DNA of 64,000 bases, taken from Fulvimarina pelagi HTCC2506 (GTDB taxonomy: Bacteria > Pseudomonadota > Alphaproteobacteria > Rhizobiales > Rhizobiaceae). Under the pieces are notes generated by a model that saw only the letters and a list, made by a program, of their open reading frames with translations, was not told where the DNA came from and searched no databases. The DNA lies in the NCBI RefSeq assembly GCF_000153705.1, contig NZ_DS022272.1:2988798-3052797 (forward strand), written 5' to 3'. Below, one piece after another: positions 27,152-36,385 of this stretch. Both the position numbers and the translations under genes were made by a program. Within the stretch, counting starts at the first letter, position 1, and each line of letters begins with the position of its first letter.

Positions 27152-28131
27152 CGAAGAGACCTGAGCAGGCAGCCCGCAAAGACGACGGAACGACAGGGAT
27201 GAGCGAAGATCGATCACGCCAGCGGTTGGGGCGGGGCCTCGCGGCCCTCATCGGCGGCGGGGAGACCCATGGCGGCTTCCAGCCGAGGCAGCGCGATCGT
27301 GAGGAAGCTGTGCGGCCCGATCGGCAGGTACCGCTCGAAGCGGTCCTCGCCAATCCGAACAATCCGCGCCGCACTTTCAGCGAAGCGGACATCGCCGATC
27401 TCGCACAGTCGGTGAAAAAGCACGGCATTGTGCAGCCGTTGCTCGTACGGCCCAATCCCGACAGGCCCGAGACCTTCGAAATTGTCGCCGGTGAGCGACG
27501 CTTCCGGGCGGCAAAGGCTGCTGGTCTTGAAAAGATTCCTGTCGTCGTGCGTGACATCGACGATCGCCAGTCCATCGAGATCGCGCTGATCGAGAACGTC
27601 CAACGCACCGACCTCAATGCCATCGAGGAGGCGCTCGCATACGAACGCCTGATCGACGAGCACGGCTACACCCAGGCCGACCTTGCCGAGGCGCTGGCTA
27701 AGAGCCGTAGCCATGTGGCGAACATGCTGCGGCTGTTGAACCTGCCCGACGTCGTGCGCAAGATGGTGGTCGACGGCGACCTCTCCGCCGGCGCGGCGCG
27801 AACGCTGATCGGCTCGGACGATCCGGAAACGGTCGCGCGGCTGATCGTCAAGGACGGACTAAGCGTGCGTGAGGCAGAGGAACTTGCTCGTTCCACAGGC
27901 GCCGCAAATTCGGGCGAGGGGGTGAACGATCTTGGTGAGGGATCGGGAACTTCGGCCGCGAGGAAGCGGACGCCATCCGCGGAGATGGCGGAGATCGAGC
28001 AACGGCTCGCCGATCATCTGGCGATGAACGTCGCTCTCAAGGGCAAGCCCTCGAAGGGCAGCCTGAAGATCGATTACAGGTCGGCCGAAGAACTGAGTCA
28101 CATTCTGCAGCGTCTGGGGCTGGCAGGATAG
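27148..28131 (+). CDS. parB: chromosome partitioning protein ParB
   Basis: CTP-dependent clamp that loads at parS and spreads. After the N-terminal ParA-interacting segment (RQRLGRGLAALIG) comes the CTP-binding ParB/Srx domain (PNNPRRTFSEADIADLAQSV, GERRFRAAKAAGL, ENVQRTDLNAIEEA), the HTH (YTQADLAEALAKSRSHVANM) and a C-terminal dimer domain (GSLKIDYRSAEELSHIL). I use the ATG overlapping parA; MSEDRSRQRL 51 bases further in is an alternative. Four parS sites in this window are its targets. holA, often next in rhizobia, is not present. Confidence 0.97.
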   Translation: MTKRPEQAARKDDGTTGMSEDRSRQRLGRGLAALIGGGETHGGFQPRQRDREEAVRPDRQVPLEAVLANPNNPRRTFSEADIADLAQSVKKHGIVQPLLVRPNPDRPETFEIVAGERRFRAAKAAGLEKIPVVVRDIDDRQSIEIALIENVQRTDLNAIEEALAYERLIDEHGYTQADLAEALAKSRSHVANMLRLLNLPDVVRKMVVDGDLSAGAARTLIGSDDPETVARLIVKDGLSVREAEELARSTGAANSGEGVNDLGEGSGTSAARKRTPSAEMAEIEQRLADHLAMNVALKGKPSKGSLKIDYRSAEELSHILQRLGLAG

Positions 28132-28264
28132 GGGACGACTGGGACGCAGCCGGAGCTATCGTCGGTGTGTCTGACCGCAGCCAAGAAGTCGTCTTACCTC
28201 GGACCTGTTTGACGTGAGCGCTGGCTCATTAGGCGTCTTTCGGGCTGATCGACTTTGAATCCGA

Positions 28265-29089
28265 TCATGCGCAGTCGAGGTGCTTCTCAAGCGCGGTCAG
28301 CACCCGGTCGGGTGCTTCGAGTTGCGGCAGATGACCGGCTTCGGGAAGCACCTCGAAAACGGCCTGCGGCATCGCCTCGTGTAGCGCGCGGCCCCGGTCG
28401 ATCGGAATCCAGGGATCCTGTTCGCCCCATAGGATCGCGACTGGGCATCGGACCTCGCCAAAATGCGGCTCTGCCTCGGCGGTGTAGCGCTCGTCGGCTT
28501 GCGCGAACTGACGATAGAAGCTCACTTGGCCGGCCTCGGAAAGCCAAGGCGCGACCAGCGCCTCGACATCGTCCTCGCTGATTGCAGTCGCGATGGCGCT
28601 CCTCACATAGGCCCGGACGATGGCCTCATGAATATGCGGCGGCAGACCGGTGAAGGCTTTGATATGGCGTTTCACGTGCTCGAAAAAGGCCGAGCCCCAA
28701 GGGCGCATGGCGACGACATTCATCAGGACGTATCCGGCATAGTCGCGCCCGCCGAGGAGATGGGCACGCAGGGTGACGGCGCCGCCGAAGTCATGGGCGA
28801 CGACCAGCGGGCTCGCAAGGCCCCAGTGATCGAGCATTTCGCCGAAGATCTCGCCCTGGACAGCGATCGATGACGGCCGCGCGTCGCTCATCTGGGACTG
28901 CCCTTAATCCGGCATGTCGTACCAGTGGACCCGGTAGCGCTCCGCGAGCGCCGGAATGATCCGATGCCAGCTAACGGAGGACCATGGCCAGCCATGTGCG
29001 AGTATGAGGTCCTGTCCGGATCCCGCGCGACCCCAGGCGACGGTGCCGGCCGAGGTGGCGGTGGTTTCGGTGAGCGAATGCGCCGCCAT
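28265..29089 (-). pseudogene. alpha/beta hydrolase split by an in-frame ochre stop
   Basis: Two consecutive frames form one alpha/beta hydrolase. The first (28904-29089) has the oxyanion segment LILAHGWPWSSVSWHRI and ends YDMPD-stop; four codons later in the same frame MSDARPSS continues the protein with the nucleophile elbow region VVAHDFGGAVTLRAH (Asp nucleophile in the position usual for haloalkane dehalogenase or epoxide hydrolase relatives), LWGEQDPWIPI and the catalytic His in EAGHLPQLEAP. The only damage is TAA at 28904-28906, expected to be a Tyr codon in a YDMPxYGxS motif. The downstream part could start at MSD but would lack the oxyanion loop. Confidence 0.75.
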
Positions 29090-29116
29090 CGACCGGTTTC
29101 CGGTTTCGCAATCAGC

Positions 29117-29710
29117 CTATTCGAAGCAGCGGATTTCGGCTTCCGCCTGAGCTCGCCGGAGATTGCCGACCGATTCCTTGGCTTGGGCGCTCGACTTGAA
29201 GAGAACGCCTTTCTCGCCCGTCACCTGTCCCATGGAGAGAAAGGTCGAGGCGTCGACATAGTCCCGGTAGGAGATCAGCGAGGCGACGACGTCGAACGAG
29301 CATGAGCACTGTTCCAGCGCCGTACGGGTCTGACCGTTTGTCGCCATGCAACCGAAGACGTAATCGGCAGAAACGATCGTCGGATAGTCCGCAGTCGAGG
29401 CGCTCGGCGTCTGGCCCGGCAGGACTGGGCTCGCCGAACCGCCGGAACCGACGACAGGCGAGCGCGGGGCGGGCATGGTGCCGGATTGGGAAAGCGTTCC
29501 CGGCTGGCCGGCCTCGCCCGTGGTGGCGCCTGGCTGCATCGTATGTCCGCCGATGTCCGTCGCAGCTTGCCCTTCGCTCTGAGTGCCGGGCTGCGAGGTC
29601 GGCGCGGTACTTTGCGCGTATCCCGTAACTGGAAGCGCGAGAATCATCGCGGAGGCGCCTAGGGCTGCGAGCGCGAAACGGGCGGTCGAAAGCGTGTTCG
29701 TTTGGGTCAT
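29117..29710 (-). CDS. secreted Cys-containing protein of a methanol-oxidation-type operon
   Basis: A 197-residue exported protein: signal peptide to about residue 32 (ALPVTGYAQ), a low-complexity Gly/Ser/Pro/Thr linker, then a conserved C-terminal domain of about 90 residues with VFGCMATNGQTRTALEQCSC, SYRDYVDASTFLSMGQVTGE and LRRAQAEAEIRCF. Four cysteines suggest disulfides in the periplasm. To my knowledge, such domains occur beside PQQ/lanthanide methanol dehydrogenase genes in methylotrophs, but no biochemical role is known to me. It overlaps the beta-propeller gene as ATGA. Confidence 0.7.
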   Translation of the reverse strand: MTQTNTLSTARFALAALGASAMILALPVTGYAQSTAPTSQPGTQSEGQAATDIGGHTMQPGATTGEAGQPGTLSQSGTMPAPRSPVVGSGGSASPVLPGQTPSASTADYPTIVSADYVFGCMATNGQTRTALEQCSCSFDVVASLISYRDYVDASTFLSMGQVTGEKGVLFKSSAQAKESVGNLRRAQAEAEIRCFE

Positions 29711-30693
29711 TCGTTCACATCCTTATCGGTCGCCTTGCCGGCGATGAAATTACCGAAGGCACGCGGTCCGCTTCCCACCTCGATGGTTGCAGTCACTTCG
29801 AGCGTTTCGGTATCGACCTTGGCAAGGGTATTATCGAACCAGTTGGCGACGTAGACGAAGCGGCCGTCCGCGCTTGCCTCGATGCCTTCCGGATATTCCC
29901 CGACGACGATCTCGTCGACCGGTTCGAATGTGGCGGCGTCGAAGACGGAGAGCGTCCCGCCGTACTGATCAGTGACGAAGACGCGTCCGTTCGCTTCTGC
30001 CGCGGCATATGGGTGGGATCCGACGGACACGGTCGCCAATGTCTTGTGCGAGGCCATGTCGAGGACGGTGACGTCGTTGCTGCCGACATTGACGGCGTAG
30101 ACACGGCTCTGATCAGGAGAGATCGTCACGCCGAAGGGTCGCTCGCCGACCGTGACACGGGCATCGGCCTCGCCTGTCGTGGTGTCGATGAAGGAGACTT
30201 GGTTGGAGTCCCGGTCGGCCGTTACGACGGTTCCGCCATCAGCCGAGATCGCGACGCCCGAAGGCGACTCTCCGGTCTCGAATTTCTGTGTGACCTCTCG
30301 GGTCTGCGGATCGACTACGAGCAGCGAATGGGAGAACCAGTCGGCAACGTAAATGGGGCTCCCAGAGGGATGGACTGCGATGCCGAGCGGTCCGCCGCCG
30401 ACATCGATCTCGGGCAGGGTATTGCCGGTCTTGAGATCGATCACGCCGATCGCCTTTGCCTCGGGACGCGAGACATAGGCGTAGCGATCAGTCACGGCGA
30501 TACCGGCAGGCTTGCCCGACATTTCGATCAAGCCGGTCACGTCCATCGTCTCGAGATCAACGATCGAAACGGTCTCGCCGTCCTGGTTGGTCACGAAGGC
30601 GCGTTCCGCTGCGAATGCAGGGCCGGCCGCCGTCAGCACGGCCGCGAGCGTGAGAGATCCCAGCGCTCGCGCCGCGGTGTCGTATGCGATCAC
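29707..30693 (-). CDS. periplasmic YVTN/NHL-type beta-propeller protein
   Basis: A 328-residue exported protein with a signal peptide (ending AGPAFAAERAF) and about seven repeats of roughly 42 residues, each with patterns such as VSIVDLETM, IGVIDLKTGN, LLVVDPQTRE, VTVLDMASHK and LSVFDAATFE. This is the YVTN/SMP-30-like beta-propeller found as a PQQ-dependent catabolism-associated protein. It is the middle gene of a three-gene coupled operon (four-base overlaps at both ends). Probably a periplasmic scaffold or sensor; no catalytic residues can be assigned. Confidence 0.8.
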   Translation of the reverse strand: MIAYDTAARALGSLTLAAVLTAAGPAFAAERAFVTNQDGETVSIVDLETMDVTGLIEMSGKPAGIAVTDRYAYVSRPEAKAIGVIDLKTGNTLPEIDVGGGPLGIAVHPSGSPIYVADWFSHSLLVVDPQTREVTQKFETGESPSGVAISADGGTVVTADRDSNQVSFIDTTTGEADARVTVGERPFGVTISPDQSRVYAVNVGSNDVTVLDMASHKTLATVSVGSHPYAAAEANGRVFVTDQYGGTLSVFDAATFEPVDEIVVGEYPEGIEASADGRFVYVANWFDNTLAKVDTETLEVTATIEVGSGPRAFGNFIAGKATDKDVNE

Positions 30694-31226
30694 GACCCGG
30701 CTTCGACGGCCTGCTTCAGGCCTTCGAGACCTTCGGTAATGTAAGCGCCAATGCCTTCTACGGCTGCCTCGTCGTTGAGCTCGGCCGGCGGATCGTTATT
30801 GGGATAGCCGCGGTAGAAAGCAGCGCTCCAGGTGACTTCCGAGGTGCCCTCGCTTTCACCCGCCTCGACCATGACGTTGGACGAGTAGTTCGTCGCCGGG
30901 ATTACCTCGATATTCGTCTGGCCGATAAAGGTCCCGAAACGCATCCGGTCGGCGTCGAAGCGCGACAGCTCCTCCTCCATGGTCTCGCCCGAGCTGTAGG
31001 TGATCGTGCGTATGGAACCCTTGTTGTTGCCGTCGCTCGCCTCGACCGATTCGACGCGCGGGTGCCATGACATGTCGGCGAAATCACCTAGAACTGCCCA
31101 GACCTGTTCTGGCGCGGCGTTGATCTCGATGCTTTCGCTCGTCTTCTGCCGTGTAGGGCCATGGGCGAAGGCAAGCGACGGAATGACCACGCAAGCGGCC
31201 GCAATACTCAACAAACGTCTGGACAC
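30690..31226 (-). CDS. MxaD-like SRPBCC-fold periplasmic protein
   Basis: A 178-residue protein with a signal peptide (LLSIAAACVVIPSLAFA) and a START/SRPBCC domain: ESIEINAAPEQVWAVLGDFADMSWHPRVESVE is the hallmark helix-grip start. MxaD, which aids electron transfer from methanol dehydrogenase to cytochrome cL, has the same architecture. I start at GTG (31226), which has a near-perfect ribosome site (GGAGG, five bases away) and gives a proper signal peptide; an upstream frame from 31274 does not. First gene of the operon. Confidence 0.8.
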   Translation of the reverse strand: MSRRLLSIAAACVVIPSLAFAHGPTRQKTSESIEINAAPEQVWAVLGDFADMSWHPRVESVEASDGNNKGSIRTITYSSGETMEEELSRFDADRMRFGTFIGQTNIEVIPATNYSSNVMVEAGESEGTSEVTWSAAFYRGYPNNDPPAELNDEAAVEGIGAYITEGLEGLKQAVEAGS

Positions 31227-31457
31227 AAAATCCTCCTCTTTGGAACGGCGGCGCCCGACCGGACTCTCTCCCATGGCCGGGGCGCCTGTGCTGCGGCGGA
31301 CAATATCGACAAACAGGCGGCGAAGAAAAGGCGAGGTGTGCGATCCTCACGGGATCGGGAAGATATCCGCCGAGGGCGGGCGTCTTGACGCGGCTGACCG
31401 GCGATAAACCTACCTCTCCTCCGATTTGTCGTCGGACTGCCTTTGAAAGGTCCACCG

Positions 31458-33239
31458 ATGCGTCTTCGTCGATCCATCCATCTCACTGTCTTCGCCCTCT
31501 TTGTTGCTGGCGCCTCTCCGTCGATCGCGCAGGATCAGGCGAGCGATGCGGTCCAGCCCGAACGGGGCGGTTCCACAGCAAAGGTGGTCGAAGAGGTACG
31601 GGGTGCCGTTCGAGCGGCGCGGCATATGGTGGCGTCGGCCCATCCGCTCGCTGCCGAGGCGGGTCTCGCGATGCTGCGCGCCGGCGGCAACGCCATCGAT
31701 GCGATGGTCGCGACCCAGTTCGTGCTTGGCCTCGTTGAACCGCAATCCTCCGGTGTCGGGGGCGGTGCGTTTCTGGTCTATTTCGACGGCGAAGCGGAGC
31801 GGCTGACGACGTTCGACGGCCGCGAGACAGCGCCGGCTTTGGCGACGCCCAGACTCTTCCTCGACGATGACGGAAAGCCGCTCGAATTCTTCGATGCTGT
31901 GGTGGGCGGCCGCTCTGTCGGGACGCCCGGCACGGTGATGCTGATGGCCGAAACCCACGAGCGCTACGGGAAGCTGCCGTGGCGGACCGTGCTCCAGCCG
32001 GCGATCGCGGTGGCTCTCGAAGGCTTTCCGGTCTCGCCGCGCCTCGCCGATGCGATCGCAGAGGACAAAGAACGGCTGTCGCGCTATCCAGGTACCCGTG
32101 GTTACTTCTTTCATGCCGACGGAAGGCCTTTAGCGGCCGGCGAGACACTGACCAACGTTCCCTATGCGGCGACACTGCAGGTGATTGCCGAGGAGGGGCC
32201 GAGCGCCTTCTATCGCGGGCCGCTCGCCGACAAGATTGTGGAAGCAGTACGGGATGCCGAGGGCAATCCGGGTGTTCTTTCCCGCGTCGATCTGGAAAAC
32301 TACCGCGTGGTCGAACGAGAGCCTGTCTGCGTCACCTATCGGGCGCACGATGTCTGCGGCATGGGCCCCCCATCCTCCGGCGCGCTCACCATCGGGCAGA
32401 TCCTGAAGATGGTCGAGCCGTTCGATCTCGCCGGCCTCGGCTTCATGAATGTCGAGAGCTGGCGGCTGATCGGCGAAGCCTCGCGCCTCGCCTTCGCGGA
32501 CAGGGGCCGATACATGGCCGATACCGATCATGTTGCGGTCCCGGTCGATGGCCTGATCGACGAGGATTATCTCGCCGACCGCTCTGCGCTGATTGCCGAG
32601 GAACGGGTTCTCGCGGCTGGGGAGGTCCAGCCCGGCACACCGCCGTGGGATCATGCGAAAATACTGGGGGACGATAAGTCCATAGAGCTGCCGTCGACCA
32701 GCCATGTCTCGATCGCCGACGAAACCGGTAATGTCGTTTCATTAACGACGACGATCGAAAATGGCTTCGGCTCGCGGCTGATGGTGGGAGGGTTCCTCCT
32801 CAACAACGAACTGACCGACTTTTCCTTCGAAACGCACGAGAATGGCCTGCCGATCGCCAATGCGGTCGCGCCGGGCAAGCGGCCGCGCTCCTCGATGGCG
32901 CCAACTATCGTCTTGAAGGACGGTGAACCCCTTTATGTGCTTGGTTCGCCGGGCGGCAGTCGCATCATCGGCTATGTGGCGCAAGCGTTGATCAGCCTGA
33001 TCGACTGGGAACTCGATCCCCAGGAAGCAGCGAGCCTGCCTCATCTCGTCAATCGGTTCGGTGAATACGATGTCGAGGAGGAAACGGCTGCGGCCGATCT
33101 TGCCGCTTCGCTGGTCGGCATTGGCTACCAGGTGAACGTGCGCGATCTCAATTCCGGACTGCACATCCTTGAAATGACCCTCGACGGGCTGCTTGGCGGC
33201 GCCGATCCGCGCCGCGAAGGCGTTGCCGTCGGAGACTGA
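31458..33239 (+). CDS. ggt: gamma-glutamyltransferase (glutathione hydrolase)
   Basis: Periplasmic N-terminal-nucleophile enzyme that cleaves gamma-glutamyl bonds, chiefly glutathione. The 593-residue precursor has a signal peptide (TVFALFVAGASPSIAQ), MVASAHPLAAEAGLAMLRAGGN at the large subunit start, and the self-processing site with the catalytic Thr in PSTSHVSIADETGN near residue 415. The glycine-rich GSPGGSRIIGYV lies in the small subunit. Start at 31458 has an AAAGG ribosome site; a TTG five codons upstream is less likely. Divergent from the MxaD-like gene. Confidence 0.94.
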   Translation: MRLRRSIHLTVFALFVAGASPSIAQDQASDAVQPERGGSTAKVVEEVRGAVRAARHMVASAHPLAAEAGLAMLRAGGNAIDAMVATQFVLGLVEPQSSGVGGGAFLVYFDGEAERLTTFDGRETAPALATPRLFLDDDGKPLEFFDAVVGGRSVGTPGTVMLMAETHERYGKLPWRTVLQPAIAVALEGFPVSPRLADAIAEDKERLSRYPGTRGYFFHADGRPLAAGETLTNVPYAATLQVIAEEGPSAFYRGPLADKIVEAVRDAEGNPGVLSRVDLENYRVVEREPVCVTYRAHDVCGMGPPSSGALTIGQILKMVEPFDLAGLGFMNVESWRLIGEASRLAFADRGRYMADTDHVAVPVDGLIDEDYLADRSALIAEERVLAAGEVQPGTPPWDHAKILGDDKSIELPSTSHVSIADETGNVVSLTTTIENGFGSRLMVGGFLLNNELTDFSFETHENGLPIANAVAPGKRPRSSMAPTIVLKDGEPLYVLGSPGGSRIIGYVAQALISLIDWELDPQEAASLPHLVNRFGEYDVEEETAAADLAASLVGIGYQVNVRDLNSGLHILEMTLDGLLGGADPRREGVAVGD

Positions 33240-33251
33240 CAACCGCTCGCC

Positions 33252-33740
33252 TCAGGCTTCGTTCGCGGCCCTGAACTTCGTACGGGAACGGCTCGGCGTG
33301 CCGTCGGAGCCCGGCTCGCATAGATTGTCGGCGAAGGTCTTCAGCATTTCCAGGAAGCTTGCCTGTCGCTCGGCGTCGAAACCGTGAAGGGCTGTATTCA
33401 GGACGCTTTGGGTACGCTTCTCGATATCCTCGCGCAGAATGCGCGAGTGACGCGTCAGGTATAACTTGCGAAGCCGGCGGTCTCGCTGCTCCGTGCGCCG
33501 CTCGACGAAACCGAGGTCGACAAGACGATCGATCTGACGCGAAATCGTCATCGGATCCATTTCCAGTTGGGCTCCGATCTCGGACTGGGCTATCCCTTCC
33601 TGCACATAAAGCCGCCCCATGATGCGAATCTGCGGCCAAGTGATCTTCATGTCGCGGTGTGCGTGTTCGAAAGCCTCGCGCAGGAGCCGCGCGGCGTCGA
33701 AGAGGCCCAGAGCGATCTGTTGGTTGACCAGAAGAGTCAT
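33252..33740 (-). CDS. MarR family transcriptional regulator
   Basis: A 162-residue winged-helix regulator. Helices before the HTH read LGLFDAARLLREAFEHAH; the recognition region is AQSEIGAQLEMDPMTISRQIDRLVDLGFVERR, and the wing with RRTEQRDRRLRKLYLT is typical of MarR. It is convergent with ggt. The palindrome GGTCAATTTTGACC 68 bases upstream is a candidate operator for autoregulation. Ligand and regulon unknown. Confidence 0.88.
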   Translation of the reverse strand: MTLLVNQQIALGLFDAARLLREAFEHAHRDMKITWPQIRIMGRLYVQEGIAQSEIGAQLEMDPMTISRQIDRLVDLGFVERRTEQRDRRLRKLYLTRHSRILREDIEKRTQSVLNTALHGFDAERQASFLEMLKTFADNLCEPGSDGTPSRSRTKFRAANEA

Positions 33741-33807
33741 CGTGCCGCCATGCCGCTCATTCCGATAGGAAATGCTTTAGCGAGACCAACTTCCACTACG
33801 TCGCATG

Positions 33808-33821
33808 GGTCAATTTTGACC
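33808..33821. promoter_or_regulatory. palindrome, candidate MarR operator
   Basis: GGTCAA-TT-TTGACC, perfect six-base arms, in the gap between the MarR gene and the histone-deacetylase-family gene. The link to the regulator is by position only. Confidence 0.4.
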
Positions 33822-33854
33822 GGAGTTTCCGATGGACGGTCGTCGACCCCTGCA

Positions 33855-34757
33855 TCAAGTGAACTCTCTCGCGACACGGTGAACGATCGAATGTCGGCGC
33901 GCAAGGGTTTCGATGTCGCGTGAATAGCCGCCGCCGATGACGCAGGCGACCGGGATCTGGCGGTCGCGAAGGAAGCCGATCACCCGCCGGTCGCGTTCGG
34001 CAAGGCCTTCATCGCTGAGAGAGAGGCGGCCGAGGCGGTCATCCGTGTGAGGATCGACGCCTGCGTTGAAGAAGGCGAAATCGGGTTTCGCCTGCTCGAA
34101 GGCTTGATCGAGAGCAGGTATCAGAGCTTCGAGATAGGCCGTGTCACCGGTGCGGTCGGGTAGCGAAAGGTCGAGGTCGGAATTGGCTTTGACCGCCGGA
34201 TAATTCTTTTCGCCGTGGACGGAGAAAGTGAAGACGCGGCTGTCGCCTTCAAAGATCCGGGCTGTGCCGTCGCCCTGATGGACGTCGCAGTCGACGATAA
34301 GAATTCGATCGACGTCGCCGTCGGCGAGCAGCACCTTCGCGGCGACGGCGACGTCGTTGAAAACTGAAAATCCGGCACCACCAGTGGCGCTCGCATGGTG
34401 GCTCCCACCCGCCGTATTACAGGCAAGGCCCTCGCCGAGGGCAAGCCGGGCCGTCAGCACCGTTCCGCCGGTCGCCGTTCGCGAACGCAGCGCAACGGCT
34501 GGATCGACCACGAAACCGATTGCCTTCTCCGTCGCGGGCGGCACGTTGGCGCCAAGGACCTGATCGACATATCGGGCATCGTGCGCAAGCTGTAGCCAGC
34601 CGGGAAGGGCGGGAGCCGGAACGTAGAAACCGTTCGGGCCGTCGAGGCCGTCTTCCTTAAGAATTTTTGCAAGACGTGAAAACTTCGACATTGGAAAACG
34701 ATGGGCTTCGTCGAAGCGGGCGTCGAATGCGGGATGATGAACGATCGGCAGGCACAT
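33855..34757 (-). CDS. histone deacetylase family (acetylpolyamine/acetoin-type) hydrolase
   Basis: Zinc deacetylase of the arginase/HDAC superfamily, 300 residues. Motifs: IVHHPAFDARFDEAHRFPMSK at the start in part, the His pair in TAGGSHHASATGG, metal ligands in IVDCDVHQGDGTA, and FFNAGVDPHTDDRLGRL with GGGYSRDI near the end, where human HDACs have the catalytic Tyr in GGGY. In bacteria members act on acetylated polyamines, acetoin-related substrates or acetyl-lysine; which applies here is not visible. Start at 34757 begins the conserved part; the frame is open to 34835. Confidence 0.88.
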   Translation of the reverse strand: MCLPIVHHPAFDARFDEAHRFPMSKFSRLAKILKEDGLDGPNGFYVPAPALPGWLQLAHDARYVDQVLGANVPPATEKAIGFVVDPAVALRSRTATGGTVLTARLALGEGLACNTAGGSHHASATGGAGFSVFNDVAVAAKVLLADGDVDRILIVDCDVHQGDGTARIFEGDSRVFTFSVHGEKNYPAVKANSDLDLSLPDRTGDTAYLEALIPALDQAFEQAKPDFAFFNAGVDPHTDDRLGRLSLSDEGLAERDRRVIGFLRDRQIPVACVIGGGYSRDIETLARRHSIVHRVAREFT

Positions 34758-34902
34758 TCCGCCGCATATGGGATCAGGCGTCGGCAACGGGAGTATTCGG
34801 GGATGCGACAACGCCGGATTGCGGCGAGACGCCACGCGGAAAGCCCTGTGTTATGAGCGTGAGATGCGCTCAAAGAGCGGCAGAGCGCGGTAGGGACTAT
34901 CG

Positions 34903-36273
34903 ATGAGCGAAGCCGGGATCGAGGATGTACGCGGGGCGGAGCCGGGACGCCGGAAACGCCCGTTCGACGTGACCAACCGCATGATCTGGGCGATCACCAT
35001 CCCGATGACCTTCGCCTTCCTGACGACACCGCTGATCGGACTGACCGATGTCGCGGTTGTCGGACGCGTCGGCGACGCAGTGGCGCTGGGTGGCCTGACG
35101 GTAGGAGCGCTCATTTTCGACTTCGCCTTCGCCACCTGCAATTTCATCCGCTCGGGAACAACTGGCCTCACGGCTCAGGCTCTAGGCGCGGAAGATGGCC
35201 GGGAAGGGCAGGCCGTGTTCTGGCGCGCGGCGATCCTCGCCTTCGGCATCGGTCTGTTTCTCATCTTTGCCGAACCGCTGATCGTCTGGCTGGGGCTTCT
35301 CGCCGTATCGCCGGGAGAGGGCGTTGCCGAGACTGTGCGCGAATATGTCTTCGTCCGAATGTTTTCGGCGCCCTTTGCGCTGCTGAACTACGCCATCCTC
35401 GGCTATGTACTTGGTCTCGGGCGGGGCAATCTGGGGCTGGCGCTGCAGATCGTCGTCAATGGCGTGAACATCGTGCTGTCGATCCTGTTCGGCCTCGTCC
35501 TCGGCTGGGGCATCTTCGGGGTGGCGCTCGGCACCGTGTGCGGCGAGGCGGCGGGCGCTCTGGTCGGCTTGATCGTCGTCCTGCGCGGCTTCGACCCGAA
35601 CGAGAAGCCCTCAAGGCGGCGTATTATGGATCGGACTGGTTTCACGCGCATGATTGCAGTCAACCGGGACATCATGATCCGCTCGTTCTGCCTCCTGTCT
35701 GCGTTCACCCTGTTCGCCCGTTTCGGGGCGGGCTTCGGTGCCGTGACCCTGGCGGCGAACGGCATTTTGATGAACTTTTTCATGGTCGGCGGTTATTTTC
35801 TCGACGGCATGGCGACGGCCTCGGAACAACTGGCTGGCCGCTCGATTGGCGCCAATTGGCAACCGGCCTTCGAGCGGGCTCTGAGGCTCACGATCTTGTG
35901 GGGTTTTCTGCTTGCCGGCGTTCTCTCGGCGATCTTTCTCATCGGCGGCGAAGCGCTGATCGCTTTCCTGGCAACCGATTCAGAAGTTCGGGCAGAGGCG
36001 GGAGCGTACCTCGTCTTCGCCGCGCTGACGCCGCTGGCTGGGTCGCTCGCTTTCATCATGGACGGCATCTTCATCGGCGCGACCTGGTCGCGGACGATGC
36101 GCAACATGATGATCGCCTCGCTGGCAGTGTTCATCATCTGCGCCAACGCCCTGGTACCGGTGTTCGGCAATACCGGATTGTGGATCGCCATGCTGGTTTT
36201 TCTCGGCGCACGAGGTTTTTTGCTGCTCGCCTTCACGCCTTATAATCGCGACCGCGCCTTTGCCAGCGTTTGA
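34903..36273 (+). CDS. MATE family efflux transporter (DinF-like)
   Basis: Inner-membrane multidrug/cation antiporter, 456 residues with twelve predicted helices. The first helix region ITIPMTFAFLTTPLIGLTDVAVVGRVGDA and SGTTGLTAQALGAEDGREG match the DinF branch; the second half repeats the fold (LAANGILMNFFMVGGYFLDGMATASEQLAG). Divergent from the deacetylase gene. Substrate unknown. Confidence 0.9.
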   Translation: MSEAGIEDVRGAEPGRRKRPFDVTNRMIWAITIPMTFAFLTTPLIGLTDVAVVGRVGDAVALGGLTVGALIFDFAFATCNFIRSGTTGLTAQALGAEDGREGQAVFWRAAILAFGIGLFLIFAEPLIVWLGLLAVSPGEGVAETVREYVFVRMFSAPFALLNYAILGYVLGLGRGNLGLALQIVVNGVNIVLSILFGLVLGWGIFGVALGTVCGEAAGALVGLIVVLRGFDPNEKPSRRRIMDRTGFTRMIAVNRDIMIRSFCLLSAFTLFARFGAGFGAVTLAANGILMNFFMVGGYFLDGMATASEQLAGRSIGANWQPAFERALRLTILWGFLLAGVLSAIFLIGGEALIAFLATDSEVRAEAGAYLVFAALTPLAGSLAFIMDGIFIGATWSRTMRNMMIASLAVFIICANALVPVFGNTGLWIAMLVFLGARGFLLLAFTPYNRDRAFASV

Positions 36274-36315
36274 GGTGACGAAAGGCTGTGGCTCTGCCGC
36301 AAGGCGTCGCACGGC

Positions 36316-36340
36316 GGAACGATCCGACGTGCTCACGCTT
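36316..36340 (+). promoter_or_regulatory. possible EcfG/RpoE2-type promoter of the DUF427 gene
   Basis: GGAAC, 18 bases, TT: fits the rhizobial RpoE2 consensus GGAAC-N18/19-TT and lies 46 bases before the ATG. Such matches arise by chance several times in a window of this size. Confidence 0.3.
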
Positions 36341-36385
36341 GTGAACGAAGACGTTATTCGACTGCACTCTCAGGGAGACATCGCA

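Noticed and set aside
28673-28688. GCGTTTCACGTG as a possible fifth parS
   Set aside because: Only the left half matches the consensus; the right half (CTCG) does not.
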